Assembly: GCF_007750855.1 (NCBI RefSeq)
Contig: NZ_CP036291.1
Span: forward strand, 3,658,001-3,722,000
Direction of reading: 5' to 3'
Length of the DNA: 64,000 nucleotides
Source of the DNA: Pirellulimonas nuda
GTDB taxonomy: Bacteria > Planctomycetota > Planctomycetia > Pirellulales > Lacipirellulaceae
Both the position numbers and the translations under genes were made by a program. How positions within the stretch are numbered: position 1 is the stretch's first letter; the number at the start of each line of letters is the position of its first letter. Of the stretch, positions 29,168 through 38,983 are shown one piece after another. The notes beneath the pieces are model-generated. The model had not been told where the DNA came from, did no database searches, and was given only the letters and a program-made list of their open reading frames with translations.

Positions 29168-30337
29168 TTAGCGAGTGTGTGCGGCGGATGCGTACTGGGC
29201 CCACGACGCCGGGTCGCGCCGCTGGGCCATCTGCTCGGCCAGCCCGAACGACAGCGTCATGCCGCAGCCCCCCGTGGCGATGACAATCGCGACCCCTTCG
29301 GCCGGCTGATGGACGAACTGCACGTCGCCCGAAGGCTGCACCGCGTACACGCCGTGCCAGCGGGCGGCCAGCGACCAGTCGGGCAGGTCGATCAGGGCGT
29401 TGAGCTCTCGGAGCATCAGTCGGGTGATCTCTTCTTTGTCGAATGGGTCGATCGCGGCGCCGTACTCGTGCGAGTCTCCCAGCACCACCTCTCCCTGCCC
29501 GTTCTGCGCCGCCATGACGTGGATGCCGTAGCGGTCGAGCTCCGGCGTCTCGGCGGCGATCCGCTGGCGGAGCGCGGGCAGGCCGGGGCAGGCCTCGAAG
29601 GTCGGGTAGTGGCGGAGCGTCAACCCGCTCGCGATCATCGGGCCCATCCGCCAACCCGCGGGCTGGGGAGCGGTCCGCATCATCTGCAGCTTGCAGCGGC
29701 CCAGCCGGTGGGCGGCGAACACGTCGGGGTAGAGCGTCTGGAAGTCGGCGCCGCTGGCGACGGTCACCCGGTCGAACTCCCACCTGCGGCCGGTGGACGA
29801 CCGCACCCGGGGGAGATCGACCTCAACGATGGTCGTCTCTGGTTCGAACACCACGCCGTGCCGCTCGGCGAGCCAGCGGGGGGCGACGGCCAGCGCCTCG
29901 CGTGGGTCGACCCCCATCTCGGTGTCGCTGAAGAGTCCGCCCCGCAGGCCCTCGGACCGCACGGCCGGGCAGAGCGCTCGCACCCGCTCTGCGCTGAGCA
30001 ACCGGCACGCGTACCCCCACCGCGGCGCCAGTTCCGCAAACTCCGAGAGCACTCGCCATTCGTCGCGACGCGTGGCGACGTGCAGCGACCCCGACGGGCC
30101 GCTCCAAACGCCGGTCTCTCCAACGAACTCGCTCCACAAAGAACGGCTCAGCAGGGCGGTCTCCAGCCGCTGGGCCGGCTGCCCGATCGGCCAGATCATG
30201 CCGAAGTTGCGGACCGACGCCCCTTCGGCGCGGCCGCCGCGTTCGAACAGCGTTACGCTGGCGCCGCGGACCGCCTCACGCCAGGCGTGCGCGACCCCGA
30301 CGATCCCCGCGCCGATCACTGCGACTCTTTCGCCCAT
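29168..30337 (-). CDS. FAD-dependent amine oxidase of phosphonate catabolism (TIGR03364 type)
   Basis: A 389-residue DAO-type flavoprotein. The ATG at 30337 directly precedes the FAD-binding motif (VAVIGAGIVGVAHAW); the longer frame is Pro/Arg-rich and overlaps the upstream gene. GASVRNFGMIWPIGQ and the C-terminal VIATGGCGMTLSFGLAEQMA match the TIGR03364 family, found beside phosphonoacetaldehyde hydrolase. Members of this group have been shown to oxidise N-methyl-2-aminoethylphosphonate, and in some cases 2-aminoethylphosphonate itself, to phosphonoacetaldehyde. That fits the product feeding PhnX encoded 12 bp downstream, and there is no PhnW transaminase in the window. Substrate choice is inferred. 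Confidence 0.85.
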   Translation of the reverse strand: MGERVAVIGAGIVGVAHAWREAVRGASVTLFERGGRAEGASVRNFGMIWPIGQPAQRLETALLSRSLWSEFVGETGVWSGPSGSLHVATRRDEWRVLSEFAELAPRWGYACRLLSAERVRALCPAVRSEGLRGGLFSDTEMGVDPREALAVAPRWLAERHGVVFEPETTIVEVDLPRVRSSTGRRWEFDRVTVASGADFQTLYPDVFAAHRLGRCKLQMMRTAPQPAGWRMGPMIASGLTLRHYPTFEACPGLPALRQRIAAETPELDRYGIHVMAAQNGQGEVVLGDSHEYGAAIDPFDKEEITRLMLRELNALIDLPDWSLAARWHGVYAVQPSGDVQFVHQPAEGVAIVIATGGCGMTLSFGLAEQMAQRRDPASWAQYASAAHTR

Positions 30338-30386
30338 CTGGGAGGTGCTCCGGTTTGACGGCTTGTGGGCCGGGTGCGGCGGTCGG

Positions 30387-30965
30387 CTAGGCCGGGGCGG
30401 GTGCGCCCAGCGCCGCACGGCGGACGTGTTCCAAGAAGTGCGTCAGCGGCGGGGTCTCGAGGCCGGCGACCTTCGCCAGGTCGTCCCAGCGCCGCACCGC
30501 CAGGCACGCGCGGCAGTGCGGCCCCGCGCGGAACGCGCTGCACTCGTCGGCGGACATCGGTCCCCCCTGCAGGGTGAGGCTAACCTTCGACGGCTCGCTC
30601 AGCGAGTCCCAGTAGCCCGGCTCGGCGGCGCACAGGTACCGTTTGGACGCCACGTGCATCCGCACCGGCTCGAGCACCGCCGGCGGGAAACGCGCGGCCA
30701 GCCACGCGGCGCCGAGGTACTCGTGGGCGTCGTCGACGCCGCGGTCGGGGGCGTCGTCCGGCAGGTCATGCAGCAGGTGCCCGATGTCGTGCAGCAGCGC
30801 CGCGGCGATCAGCTCGCTGGAGGCGCCCTGCCGCTCGGCCAGGTCGGCCGCCTGCAACGCGTGCTCGAGCTGCGTCACCCCTTCGCCGCCGTAGAGCGAG
30901 CCGCCCCGCGATTCGAACAGGGCGCCGATTTCTTCGTCGATGCACTTCGTCTTGCCGTCTACCAT
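30387..30965 (-). CDS. PhnZ-like HD-domain phosphonate oxygenase
   Basis: A 192-residue HD-fold protein. Every residue known for the mixed-valent di-iron oxygenase PhnZ can be matched in order: Tyr25 and Glu28 (SLYGGEGVTQLEHALQ), His35, His59-Asp60 (LLHDIGHLL), His63, His81, His104 and Lys108 (MHVASKRYLCA) and Asp161 (RRWDDLAKV). PhnZ splits (R)-2-amino-1-hydroxyethylphosphonate into glycine and phosphate. The family is also known as the HDIG protein associated with phosphonate operons (TIGR03276). No PhnY hydroxylase is in the window, so hydroxylated substrate must come from outside or from a gene elsewhere. It is first in the phnX operon, divergent from the XylR-like regulator. Confidence 0.88.
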   Translation of the reverse strand: MVDGKTKCIDEEIGALFESRGGSLYGGEGVTQLEHALQAADLAERQGASSELIAAALLHDIGHLLHDLPDDAPDRGVDDAHEYLGAAWLAARFPPAVLEPVRMHVASKRYLCAAEPGYWDSLSEPSKVSLTLQGGPMSADECSAFRAGPHCRACLAVRRWDDLAKVAGLETPPLTHFLEHVRRAALGAPAPA

Positions 30966-31062
30966 GCCTCGTCACCCGCTCGCTTGGTGGAACACACGCC
31001 GCGCGACCGCGCGGCCCCCGCGTCGATGGCGGCAAGCCTAGCAGCGCGCGGGCGGCCGGCAA

Positions 31063-31078
31063 GCGCAACGCGTTGCGC
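31063..31078. promoter_or_regulatory. Perfect 16-bp palindrome in the divergent phosphonate/regulator intergenic region
   Basis: GCGCAACGCGTTGCGC lies 98 bp upstream of the PhnZ-like start and 157 bp upstream of the regulator start, next to a promoter-like sequence. It is a candidate operator; a symmetric protein other than an AraC-type regulator could bind it. Confidence 0.45.
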
Positions 31079-31097
31079 AAAACATTTGACGCACTGC
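31072..31097. promoter_or_regulatory. Candidate regulator site 1
   Basis: TGCGC, four bases, CATTTGACGC, two bases, TGC. The same arrangement recurs at 32425-32450 with 19 of 26 bases identical. This copy lies between the divergent PhnZ-like and regulator genes and overlaps the palindrome and the -35 box. Confidence 0.35.
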
Positions 31098-31114
31098 GGT
31101 TCACACGATCTTAA
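31086..31114 (+). promoter_or_regulatory. Candidate promoter of the XylR-like regulator gene
   Basis: TTGACG (31086-31091), a 17-base spacer and TCTTAA (31109-31114), about 120 bp before the start codon at 31235. Confidence 0.4.
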
Positions 31115-31234
31115 CCAAGCCCCGCTACACTGCCGCGGGCGCATAGGCTGGCGCCTCCGGAACCGCGCCGCGGCCAGGCCGGGAGGCGATAGACGACGAG
31201 TCGTACAACGCGGCCCCGAAGCAGTGCTGAACGA

Positions 31235-32398
31235 ATGCCCGATCCGACGCGCGTCGCCCTGCTGATCGACACCGCGACCAGCTGGGGCGCCGGGCTGATC
31301 GAGGGGATCACCGACTACGGCCAGCAAGACCGCAACTGGGTGTTCTTCGTCGAGCCGCGCGGCAAGTACGACCGCATGACGCTCCCCGACGGCTGGGCCG
31401 GCCACGGCGTGATCGCGCGGATCACCCACCAGGAGCTGGCCGATCAGCTCATCGAGGCCCAGACCCCCGCGGTCAATGTCTCGTGGTACCCCTTCGGCGA
31501 GCAGCAGATCCCACGCTGCACCTGCGATGAAGTCGCCGCCGCGAAGATGGCGGCCGACTACTTCTTCCGCAAGGGCTTCCGTCAGTTTGCGTACTGCGGC
31601 TCGTCGCTCCGGCCCCTCTACCACGACCGCTTCGGCGACGCGTTTGTGGCGATGGTCCAGCAGGCGGGCTTTGCCTGCCCGCGGTACTCCCCGGGCGACC
31701 AGCCGGCCCGCGGGTGGGACCGGCAGCGCGACGCCCTGGCGGGCTGGCTCCGGTCGTTGCCGCGGCCCGTCGCGGTGCTCACGTTCGACGACCTGCAGGG
31801 CCGACAGGTCACCGAGGCCTGCGCCCAGGCCGGCATCTTGGTGCCCCAGGACGCGTCGGTGCTCGGCGGAGAGCACGACGCGTTGAGCAGCCGGATCTCG
31901 CGCCCGCCTCTCTCCGGCATCGATCACTCGCCGCAAGAGGTGGGCCGACAGGCGGCCGCCATGCTCGACCGCCTGATGCGGGGCCAGCCCCTCCCCGACC
32001 GGGCGCTGCTGGTCCCCCCACGGCGGATCGTGGTGCGGCAGTCGACCGACCGCGTGGCGGTGCCGGACGACCTGCTGGCCAGCGCGCTCCGCTACATCCG
32101 GGCCCACTTTCAGGAAGCGATCAAGATCGCCGACATCCTGCGCGAGGTGCCGCTGAGCCGGCGTTCGTTGGAAAAGGGCTTCCGCGAGCACCTGGGCCGC
32201 ACGCCGCGCGACGAGATCCGCCGCGTGCGCGTCGAAGAGGCGGTGCGGCTGCTGTGCGATACGCCGATGCCGGTGACGAAGATCGCCGCGGCGTGCGGCT
32301 ACGACCGGCCGGAGCTGCTGACCCGCGCCTTCCGACGCGAGCTGGGCCGCACCCCGTCGGACTTCCGTAAACGCAGCGGCGCAGGGGCCACCGCGTAG
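31235..32398 (+). CDS. XylR-like AraC-family transcriptional regulator
   Basis: A 387-residue regulator. Residues 1-275 form a LacI-type periplasmic-binding-protein sensor (RVALLIDTATSWGAGLIEGI at the start, PVAVLTFDDLQGRQVTEACA in the middle). Residues ~285-380 are the AraC/XylS double HTH (IKIADILREVPLSRRSLEKG and VTKIAAACGYDRPELLTRAF). This architecture is that of XylR and its planctomycete relatives, which usually activate adjacent catabolic genes when a small ligand binds. Its divergent position next to the phnX operon suggests it senses a phosphonate or sugar and controls both arms; the ligand is not deducible. A TTGACG/TCTTAA promoter and a palindrome lie in the shared intergenic region. 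Confidence 0.9.
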   Translation: MPDPTRVALLIDTATSWGAGLIEGITDYGQQDRNWVFFVEPRGKYDRMTLPDGWAGHGVIARITHQELADQLIEAQTPAVNVSWYPFGEQQIPRCTCDEVAAAKMAADYFFRKGFRQFAYCGSSLRPLYHDRFGDAFVAMVQQAGFACPRYSPGDQPARGWDRQRDALAGWLRSLPRPVAVLTFDDLQGRQVTEACAQAGILVPQDASVLGGEHDALSSRISRPPLSGIDHSPQEVGRQAAAMLDRLMRGQPLPDRALLVPPRRIVVRQSTDRVAVPDDLLASALRYIRAHFQEAIKIADILREVPLSRRSLEKGFREHLGRTPRDEIRRVRVEEAVRLLCDTPMPVTKIAAACGYDRPELLTRAFRRELGRTPSDFRKRSGAGATA

Positions 32399-32424
32399 CG
32401 CTGCGGCCCCGGAAGCCTCTTCCT

Positions 32425-32457
32425 GCTGCGCGGCGCATTTGACGCTGTGCGCCGCGC
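32425..32457. promoter_or_regulatory. Candidate regulator site 2 within a hairpin after the regulator gene
   Basis: Positions 32425-32450 repeat the TGCGC/CATTTGACGC/TGC arrangement of site 1. The core lies between the arms of a perfect 10-bp inverted repeat (GCGCGGCGCA at 32428-32437 and TGCGCCGCGC at 32448-32457). It may be a terminator-like hairpin for the regulator, an operator for the PEP-CTERM gene at 32659, or both. Confidence 0.35.
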
Positions 32458-32658
32458 GGCAGACGGTCGCACGCAAGTAACACAGTGCCTGCGCGCCTTC
32501 TTCACAATCGTCCCCTAACTTGATCACCAATCCGGCCCGGCGGCCGCCGCGTTGACGCCGGCGGCGTTCGGCGCCGCGCCGGGCCTGGGAACAACGGGCT
32601 TGAAACTCGCGGCGACTCGGCGTCGCCACGCAATCTGGATGAAACTCGAGGGGATCGA

Positions 32659-34326
32659 TTGATGAAGCGACACCTGTGGACGTACAGCGCCGCGGCCGTG
32701 CTGATGGGCGCGTTGCAACCCCACGCCTTGGGCGTGGTGCTGTTTGAAGAGAACTTCGACGGCCTGCTGCCGACGCTCGGCGGCAGCGTCAACGAACGCG
32801 TTGGCACGGCGCTTGTTACGCGGGTCGCCTCGGACCCCGACTCCACGCCGCTCTCGGGCGTCTGGAGCGCCTCGGCCGCCGGCTGGACCGTGGACAACGG
32901 GCTGAACGAGTACGACGGCGTCCCGACGCTCACCCCCGGCGTGGCCGGTTTGGGGGTCGACGACTACGGGGTCGACGAGTGGCAGGGGTGGAGCTTCCCC
33001 CGCAAGGACTTCTGGGTCGCGGCGGCGGGAGACCAACGCCGATCGGAGTTCGGCGCCCTCTCGGGGGCCTCGGGGACTATCGCTGTGGTCGACCCCGACG
33101 AGTACTACGACTTGGGAGACCCCGACAACGCCGTGAACGGCGGCTACTACAGCAGCGCCCTGCGCAGCAGCACCTTCCCGGTGGTAGCGGGGGGCTTCTA
33201 CGGCCTCGGCTTCGACTCGAGCTGGCGGGACGAGGCGTTCGACGACGCGACCCCCACGCTCACCGACCAGAACAACCAAGCGGTCGAGGTGATCGCCTCG
33301 TTTGACGTCGGGGGGAGCGTGCAGGTCGTGAAGTGGAACTCCGACTCCACCGCCGGCAACCCGTTCTTCAAGGACGACGCCCCGGACGAGCCGTTCCTCA
33401 GCGACGGCTCGAACTACTTCTTCGAGGCCCCCGCCGGGGCTTCGTCGGCGTCGCTTAGCTTCCGCATCGCCAACGCCGGCAACGACTGGTGGTGGGCGGT
33501 CGACAACATCCAGGTCGACGACCTCTCCGGCGGCGCCGGGACGGTCTTCGCCGAGGACTTTGAGTCCTCCGTGACCCTGGGCGACAGCGTGAACGAACGC
33601 CTTGGCGCCGGCGCCAAGGTCACCTCGGCGCCCGGCAGCGTCTCGACCGTGCTGGGGGTCGACTACCCGACGTCGTCCCGCCCGGAGTCGTTTACCCACA
33701 CGCCGCCGGCTCAGTGGAACGTCGACAACGCCGGCACGCCCGGTGTGGGCGACGACAACCTTGGCGCCCTGGAGTGGGAGCAGTGGAGCTTCGTGACGCC
33801 GGAGTTCTTTCAGTTCGCCGGCGGCAGCGGCCGTGAAGAGTTTGCCAAGGGGACGGGCGTGTTCGCCGTGGCCGACGGCGACAACTGGGACGACCTCGCC
33901 AGCCCCGGCCAGAACGGCGACCTGTTGACCCTGCTCAAGACGCCCCTGATCAGCCTCGCGGGGCTGGCCGACGGAGAGCTCGTGAAGGTCGCCTTCGACT
34001 CCAGTTGGCGTCCTGAAGACGACCAGGTAGCGGTGCTCACCGCGCTCTTGGACGGCGCCGCCGTTGAGCTCCTCCGCTGGGAGAGCGGCTCGGCCTCGCC
34101 CTTCTTCCACGCCCGCAACACGAACGAGTCGGTGGCGATCTTCTTCGATCCCGCCGGCGCCTCGGAGCTTCAGTTGACCTTCGACTACGCCGGCAACAAC
34201 GACTGGTGGTGGGCGATCGACAACGTCAGCGTCACGAGCTCCGCCACGGTCCCGGAGCCTTCGACCGCGATGCTGTTCGGGGCCGTGATCGCCGCCGGCG
34301 GGCTGCTGCGTCGCAAGCGCAAGTAG
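32659..34326 (+). CDS. PEP-CTERM protein with duplicated DWWWA(V/I)DN domain
   Basis: A 555-residue exported protein. After the signal peptide come two copies of one ~245-residue beta-rich domain (about 27-290 and 295-520). Each starts F(E/A)E(N/D)F(D/E) and has a W(E/Q)(Q/G)WSF block, an AV(V/A)D(P/G)D segment and a FDSSWR motif, and ends NDWWWA(V/I)DN. Two further copies occur in the next ORF. I do not recognise the domain as a named family; it looks like a jelly-roll. The C-terminus has VPEPS (531-535), a hydrophobic helix and RRKRK. It is the first gene of a plus-strand run that ends in phosphatases and a phosphonate enzyme, so a role in phosphorus acquisition is possible but only inferred from context. 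Confidence 0.85.
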   Translation: MMKRHLWTYSAAAVLMGALQPHALGVVLFEENFDGLLPTLGGSVNERVGTALVTRVASDPDSTPLSGVWSASAAGWTVDNGLNEYDGVPTLTPGVAGLGVDDYGVDEWQGWSFPRKDFWVAAAGDQRRSEFGALSGASGTIAVVDPDEYYDLGDPDNAVNGGYYSSALRSSTFPVVAGGFYGLGFDSSWRDEAFDDATPTLTDQNNQAVEVIASFDVGGSVQVVKWNSDSTAGNPFFKDDAPDEPFLSDGSNYFFEAPAGASSASLSFRIANAGNDWWWAVDNIQVDDLSGGAGTVFAEDFESSVTLGDSVNERLGAGAKVTSAPGSVSTVLGVDYPTSSRPESFTHTPPAQWNVDNAGTPGVGDDNLGALEWEQWSFVTPEFFQFAGGSGREEFAKGTGVFAVADGDNWDDLASPGQNGDLLTLLKTPLISLAGLADGELVKVAFDSSWRPEDDQVAVLTALLDGAAVELLRWESGSASPFFHARNTNESVAIFFDPAGASELQLTFDYAGNNDWWWAIDNVSVTSSATVPEPSTAMLFGAVIAAGGLLRRKRK

Positions 34327-34357
34327 ACCGCGCAGCCGATCGGCGACCCGGATGGCT

Positions 34358-34380
34358 CCCCGCTCGCCGAGCGAGCGGGG
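34358..34380. terminator. 9-bp hairpin after the duplicated-domain gene
   Basis: CCCCGCTCG and CGAGCGGGG flank a 5-base loop, 31 bp past the stop of the 32659 gene. There is no T run, so readthrough into the next ORF is plausible. Confidence 0.45.
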
Positions 34381-34485
34381 GGCCTGTTCGCCGGCGGGTC
34401 GGGCCCGGGGCGCGCACCCACTGGTTCACGGCCTTTCATACATCGCACTACCGTTCTTGTTCATCTCTGGGGAGTCTACGCAAGC

Positions 34486-37400
34486 ATGGCTGTCTCACGC
34501 GACTTCATTCGGCGTCTCTGCTGCTCGCTCGCGGCGGCGTCGCTGGCCACGGGACCGGCCGGGGCGGCCGACCTGTTCTCGGAAAACTTCGACGGCCTGA
34601 CGCTCAAGCCGGTCGTCACCTTCGAATCAGAGCTCCGCGACCGCGCCGCGTGGCAAGAAGTAGGCCCCAACGGCCCGGCCGGCTGGACCGAGGTCAACCT
34701 CACCACGGTCAACCCCGAGAGCCCGGGGAGCGGCGTGGCCGAGTTCGCGGGCTGGCGGTTTGTGGACAAGGCCTGGTGGGTCCTCACGGCGGGCGACCAG
34801 GGCCGCAACCAGTTTCTCAGCGGCAGCGGCGTCATTGCGGTGGCGGACCCCGACGAGTGGGACGACTTCGGCGACCCCGCGGGGAGCGAGGCCGACCTCG
34901 ACCCCGCCAACGGCGTGTTCGATTCGACGCTGGTGACCCCTTCGATCTCGCTGTCGGGCATCGCGGCCAACCAAGCCAAGCTCTTCTTCCACTCCTCCTG
35001 GCAGCCCGAGGACCAGCAGACCGGCATGCTCACCGCGGTCTACAACCGGGGCGCCGGCAACGAGACCACGATCCCCCTGCTCCGCTTCTCATCCGTTGAC
35101 AGCGATCCAGACTTTAAGCCCATCGCGCTGAACGAGAGCGTCACTCTCGACTTGCAGAACCCCGCCGGCGCCGCCAACGTCGAGATCCAGTTCCGCCTGC
35201 AGGGCAACAACGACTGGTGGTGGGCGGTCGACAACGTGAGCGTGTTCACCGGCGCCGCCCCCGGAGAGGACGGCGTGCTGCGGGCGATCGTCGACCGCGG
35301 CACCGGGGAGGTGAAGATCGTCAACCGCACCGGGAGCAGCGTCGACCTCCGCGGCTACTCCCTCCGCTCGCAGGCGGGGGTGTTTGACGAAGCGGGCGCG
35401 GCGTTCTTGTCCGCCGGTGACCCGGGTTGGCTGCAGGCCACCCAGCCCGGCGGAACGATCAACGACCTGAGCGAGGTGCACCTAGGCAGCGACCCCTTCG
35501 GCACGACCGCCGAGATCAACCTCGGCGACGTCTGGCAGGGCTTCTACCGCGAGCTTTCCGACGTGACCTTCGACTATCTCCTGGAGGGCAACGACAGCCC
35601 CATCCGCGGCATCGTCGAGTTTGTCGGCAACCCGGATCAGGCGTACCCGTTCCTGGACCTCGACTTCAGCGGCGCGGTCGACATCAACGACTGGGAGACC
35701 TTCAAGCTGGGCTTTGGCAGCGGCCTGACGGGGCTCACCGAGGCGGTCCGCTACGCCAAGGGCGACCTCGACAACGACGGGCTCCACACGCTGGGCGACT
35801 TCCTCGAGTTCCAGCGCACCTACGACTTCGTCAACGGCCAAGGGGCGCTGGCCGCCGCGATCGCCGGCGGTTCGACCAACGTTCCCGAACCGGCCTCTTG
35901 GGCGGCCCTGTTGGCGATCTGCTTCACGGCTGCGACGGTCCGCCTCCGCGGGCGCCCGGCGGCGATGGCCATTGTGGTCGGCGCCGCGCTCGTGGGGGTC
36001 TCCGCCACCGACGCCGACGCCCAGCTCGTCCTGCTGAGCGAAGACTTTGAGGGCATCCCCCTGGGCCCCAACGTAGAAGAAGCCGTGGCTGGGTCCGAGG
36101 TTTGGAGCGGGGTTGGGCCCGCCGGCTGGATCGTCGACGACTCGGGGATGCCCAACAACGACGACCCCGACCTCGACGGCGTCACCGAGTGGTCCGGTTG
36201 GGCGTTTGCAGACAAGGACTGGTGGGTCGAAGCGGCCGGCGATCAGGACCGCAGCCAGTTCACCCGAGGCCAAGGGACGGTGATGATCGCCGACCCCGAC
36301 GAGTGGGAAGACGCCGCCACCGACCCCGGCACGACCGCCCCGTTCAATCTCTACGACGCCCGCACGCTCACCCCGGTGATCTCGATCCCCGCCGGCGTGC
36401 CCGCCGGTCGGATTAAGTTCGCCTTTGACTCGGCCTGGCGGCCGGAGGGGATGGACGACGGCGCGGTCAACAACACCAACAACCAGACCGCCGTGATCCG
36501 CGCCATCTACGACGCCGGCACGCCCAGCCAACGCGCCGTCGAGGTGCTGCGCTGGGACTCCGACGAAGAGAGCGACTTTTATAAGCAGGACGCCACCAAC
36601 GAACGGGTCACTATCGACGACCTGCGGTTCGACGGCGCCGCCAGCACCCTGCAGCTCGAGTTCAACCTCAACAACGCCTGGAACGACTGGTTCTGGGCGC
36701 TCGACAACCTGCTGATCTCGGTGCCTACCGACCCCGCGACCCTGCGGATCAACACCGCCAACGGGCTCGCGTACTTGGTCGGCGACGACGTGATCAGCAG
36801 CGCGATCACCGGCATCAACATCACCAGCGACACCGGGCTGCTCCGCTCGATGGCGGGCGGTGGGCTGTCGGCCTCGGTCGCTGAGACCGCGGACGGCCCC
36901 GACGCCGACTCGATCCCAGGCAGCAGCAGCGGCGAGCGGTGGGAACGGCTCGCCTCGACCGACCGGCAGTTCGCCGAAGCGTTCTTGTTCGGCAGCTCCC
37001 AGTTCGACAACACCCGCAGCGAGCTGCTGGGGGGGCTGATCAACGCCGCGACGTTCGACCAAGCGGCGGCCGAAGCGGCCGGCGACATCAAGTTCTCTTA
37101 CTCCCTGGCGTCGGGCGACATCGTGCAAGGGGTCGTCCAGTACTACTACGAAGCGATCGGCCTGCCGGGCGACTTCAACGGCGACGGCAGCGTTGACGCG
37201 GCCGACTACACGGTGTGGCGCGACGCGCTGGGAACCACCGCCAGCCTCGGCGGCAACGGCGACGAGACTGGCGGCAGCGCGAACCTGGTGGACGCCGCGG
37301 ACTACGCCCTCTGGAAGCAGAGCTTCGGCGCCTCGCTGTCCGTCGGCCCCGCCGCGACCGCAGCGGCGGGCGTCCCCGAGCCCTCCTCGCTGCTGGTGTG

Positions 37401-38877
37401 CCTGCTGGCCGGGGCAGCGGGCGCCGCGTCGCTGGCCCGCCGCGGCGGACGGGGCCTGCTGCTGGGCCTTGCCGCGATGCTGGCCACGGCTGGGGGCGCC
37501 AGCGCGGCCTTGCCCCCTTCGCCTTTCCTGGACCGCGACTACCGCTTCGGCGACCTCGACAACGGCGGCACGGCCGGCCAGCCGGTGACGCAGACCGACG
37601 GCAGCGGGAACCTGGTGACCTACGACAGCGCGGGGCAGCTAGGCCAGAACCAACTGATCGACCTGATCGCCGTCAGCCCCACCAGCCGCAAGCCGACCTA
37701 CGTCAGCACGGCGGACCGACCCGACGGCGCCGGCGGCATCGGCTTGCAGCTCAACCCGCTGACGTTCGACCGCCAGTACCTCCGCACCGGTTTCGGCGAG
37801 GCGCTCAACTTCCCGGAGCAGTCCCCCTCGTCCGCCGCGTCGCTCATCAACCAGGGGGGATCGCTCAACTACTTCCGCATCAACGACCGCGGGTTTGAGC
37901 TGTGGGCCAAGCCCACCGCCGTCGCCGGCGAGCAGCACATCGTCATGGACAGCCAGCAGCACGGCGTGCTGATCGACTCGAGCGGCCACTACGCGATGCG
38001 GTACGGCAGCCGGTTCGAGGTCGAGACCACCCAGCTCCCCGGCCCCGACGGCGAGCTGGGCACCGAGGACGACGTGCTGGACGTCTCCGACCCGATCGTG
38101 ACCCCCGCCGACTACTCCACCGGCGTGCTGGCCACCGCGAACCAGTGGAGCCACCTGTCGGTGGTCCGCCCCTTCGGGCCCGGCCAGGGTTCGATCTTCT
38201 ACGTCAACGGCGTCGCCGAGGCCGTGGCGTTCGGCGGCTACGCGGTGGAAACCATCGTCAACATCGGCGAAGGCGAGGTCTTCACCAACATCGACGCGCT
38301 CGACGTGAGCCCGTTGACCGTCGGCCGCGCGACCAGCCCAACGTCGCTCGAACTGCCGTTGGCCGAGAGCTTCTTCTTTCGGGGGGTCGTGGACGACCTC
38401 AAGATGTTCGTCATCGGCCTGAACGACAACGACAACCTGGTCGGCGGAGGGGTGAACGTGCTCAACGACTACGGCGAGTACATCTTCCAACGCGACAACG
38501 GCTACGCCCAGGCCTTCGCGCCCGCCATCGACGGCGACCTGAACGGCGACATGAGCGTCACCCTGGCCGACGCGAGCCTATTCGCCTCCAACTGGCTGTC
38601 CGAGAAGCGTTTGTCGGCGATCAACCCGGCCACCGAGCTGGAGCAGAGCCGCCTGGTGGGCGACCTGAGCACGCGGGTGCTGGGCGACTTCAACTACGAC
38701 GGCATCGTCAACCTGGGCGACTGGGCGATCCTCAACAACGCCAGCCCCGCGGCCGGGGCGGCGGCGTTGAGGCTGATCGCGGGTCATTCGGTCCCCGAAC
38801 CCGCCTCGCTGCTGACGGCGCTATCGGTCGGGGCCTTCGCGTTGCTCGCGCGCCGCGCCCGTCGCGGCGGCGAGTGA
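34486..38877 (+). CDS. Three-module ORF with two internal PEP-CTERM signals (polyprotein-like)
   Basis: A 1463-residue continuous frame. Module 1 (to ~491): signal peptide, one DWWWAVDN domain (29-255), a lamin-tail-like segment, a dockerin pair (389-447), VPEP at 466-469, helix, RLRGRP. Module 2 (~494-989) follows at once with a signal-peptide-like [20 protein letters not shown], another copy of the domain (514-745), a dockerin pair (893-948), VPEP at 963-966, helix, RRGGR. Module 3 (~990-1463) begins [19 protein letters not shown], then a LamG-like domain, a dockerin pair (1350-1419), VPEP at 1436-1439, helix and RRARRGGE. Each basic tail doubles as the n-region of the next signal. The obvious inference is co-translational export and cutting into three proteins. 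Loss of stop codons or assembly collapse are alternatives. An ATG at 35965 could start module 2 separately but lacks a clear ribosome-binding site. Confidence 0.8.
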   Translation: MAVSRDFIRRLCCSLAAASLATGPAGAADLFSENFDGLTLKPVVTFESELRDRAAWQEVGPNGPAGWTEVNLTTVNPESPGSGVAEFAGWRFVDKAWWVLTAGDQGRNQFLSGSGVIAVADPDEWDDFGDPAGSEADLDPANGVFDSTLVTPSISLSGIAANQAKLFFHSSWQPEDQQTGMLTAVYNRGAGNETTIPLLRFSSVDSDPDFKPIALNESVTLDLQNPAGAANVEIQFRLQGNNDWWWAVDNVSVFTGAAPGEDGVLRAIVDRGTGEVKIVNRTGSSVDLRGYSLRSQAGVFDEAGAAFLSAGDPGWLQATQPGGTINDLSEVHLGSDPFGTTAEINLGDVWQGFYRELSDVTFDYLLEGNDSPIRGIVEFVGNPDQAYPFLDLDFSGAVDINDWETFKLGFGSGLTGLTEAVRYAKGDLDNDGLHTLGDFLEFQRTYDFVNGQGALAAAIAGGSTNVPEPASWAALLAICFTAATVRLRGRPAAMAIVVGAALVGVSATDADAQLVLLSEDFEGIPLGPNVEEAVAGSEVWSGVGPAGWIVDDSGMPNNDDPDLDGVTEWSGWAFADKDWWVEAAGDQDRSQFTRGQGTVMIADPDEWEDAATDPGTTAPFNLYDARTLTPVISIPAGVPAGRIKFAFDSAWRPEGMDDGAVNNTNNQTAVIRAIYDAGTPSQRAVEVLRWDSDEESDFYKQDATNERVTIDDLRFDGAASTLQLEFNLNNAWNDWFWALDNLLISVPTDPATLRINTANGLAYLVGDDVISSAITGINITSDTGLLRSMAGGGLSASVAETADGPDADSIPGSSSGERWERLASTDRQFAEAFLFGSSQFDNTRSELLGGLINAATFDQAAAEAAGDIKFSYSLASGDIVQGVVQYYYEAIGLPGDFNGDGSVDAADYTVWRDALGTTASLGGNGDETGGSANLVDAADYALWKQSFGASLSVGPAATAAAGVPEPSSLLVCLLAGAAGAASLARRGGRGLLLGLAAMLATAGGASAALPPSPFLDRDYRFGDLDNGGTAGQPVTQTDGSGNLVTYDSAGQLGQNQLIDLIAVSPTSRKPTYVSTADRPDGAGGIGLQLNPLTFDRQYLRTGFGEALNFPEQSPSSAASLINQGGSLNYFRINDRGFELWAKPTAVAGEQHIVMDSQQHGVLIDSSGHYAMRYGSRFEVETTQLPGPDGELGTEDDVLDVSDPIVTPADYSTGVLATANQWSHLSVVRPFGPGQGSIFYVNGVAEAVAFGGYAVETIVNIGEGEVFTNIDALDVSPLTVGRATSPTSLELPLAESFFFRGVVDDLKMFVIGLNDNDNLVGGGVNVLNDYGEYIFQRDNGYAQAFAPAIDGDLNGDMSVTLADASLFASNWLSEKRLSAINPATELEQSRLVGDLSTRVLGDFNYDGIVNLGDWAILNNASPAAGAAALRLIAGHSVPEPASLLTALSVGAFALLARRARRGGE

Positions 38878-38983
38878 CCTAGCCCGCGGCCGCCTGCTTA
38901 CCCGGCCGCTAAGGGCCGGCGCCATCCCCCGGGCCCGCCAGGCCCAACCACCGCCTCCCGTCAAGAAACAAAGGAGTAACCGC

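Noticed and set aside
27533..30358. A 941-codon plus-strand open frame
   Set aside because: It is antisense to the deaminase, phnX and FAD oxidase genes, which have clear motifs; the frame is open only because of high GC, and the product is low-complexity and Arg/Gly/Pro/Val-rich.
30959..32629. A 556-codon minus-strand frame opposite the XylR-like regulator
   Set aside because: Shadow of a gene with clear sensor and AraC domains.
35482..37128. A 548-codon minus-strand frame opposite the PEP-CTERM polyprotein-like ORF
   Set aside because: Shadow frame; no recognisable domains.
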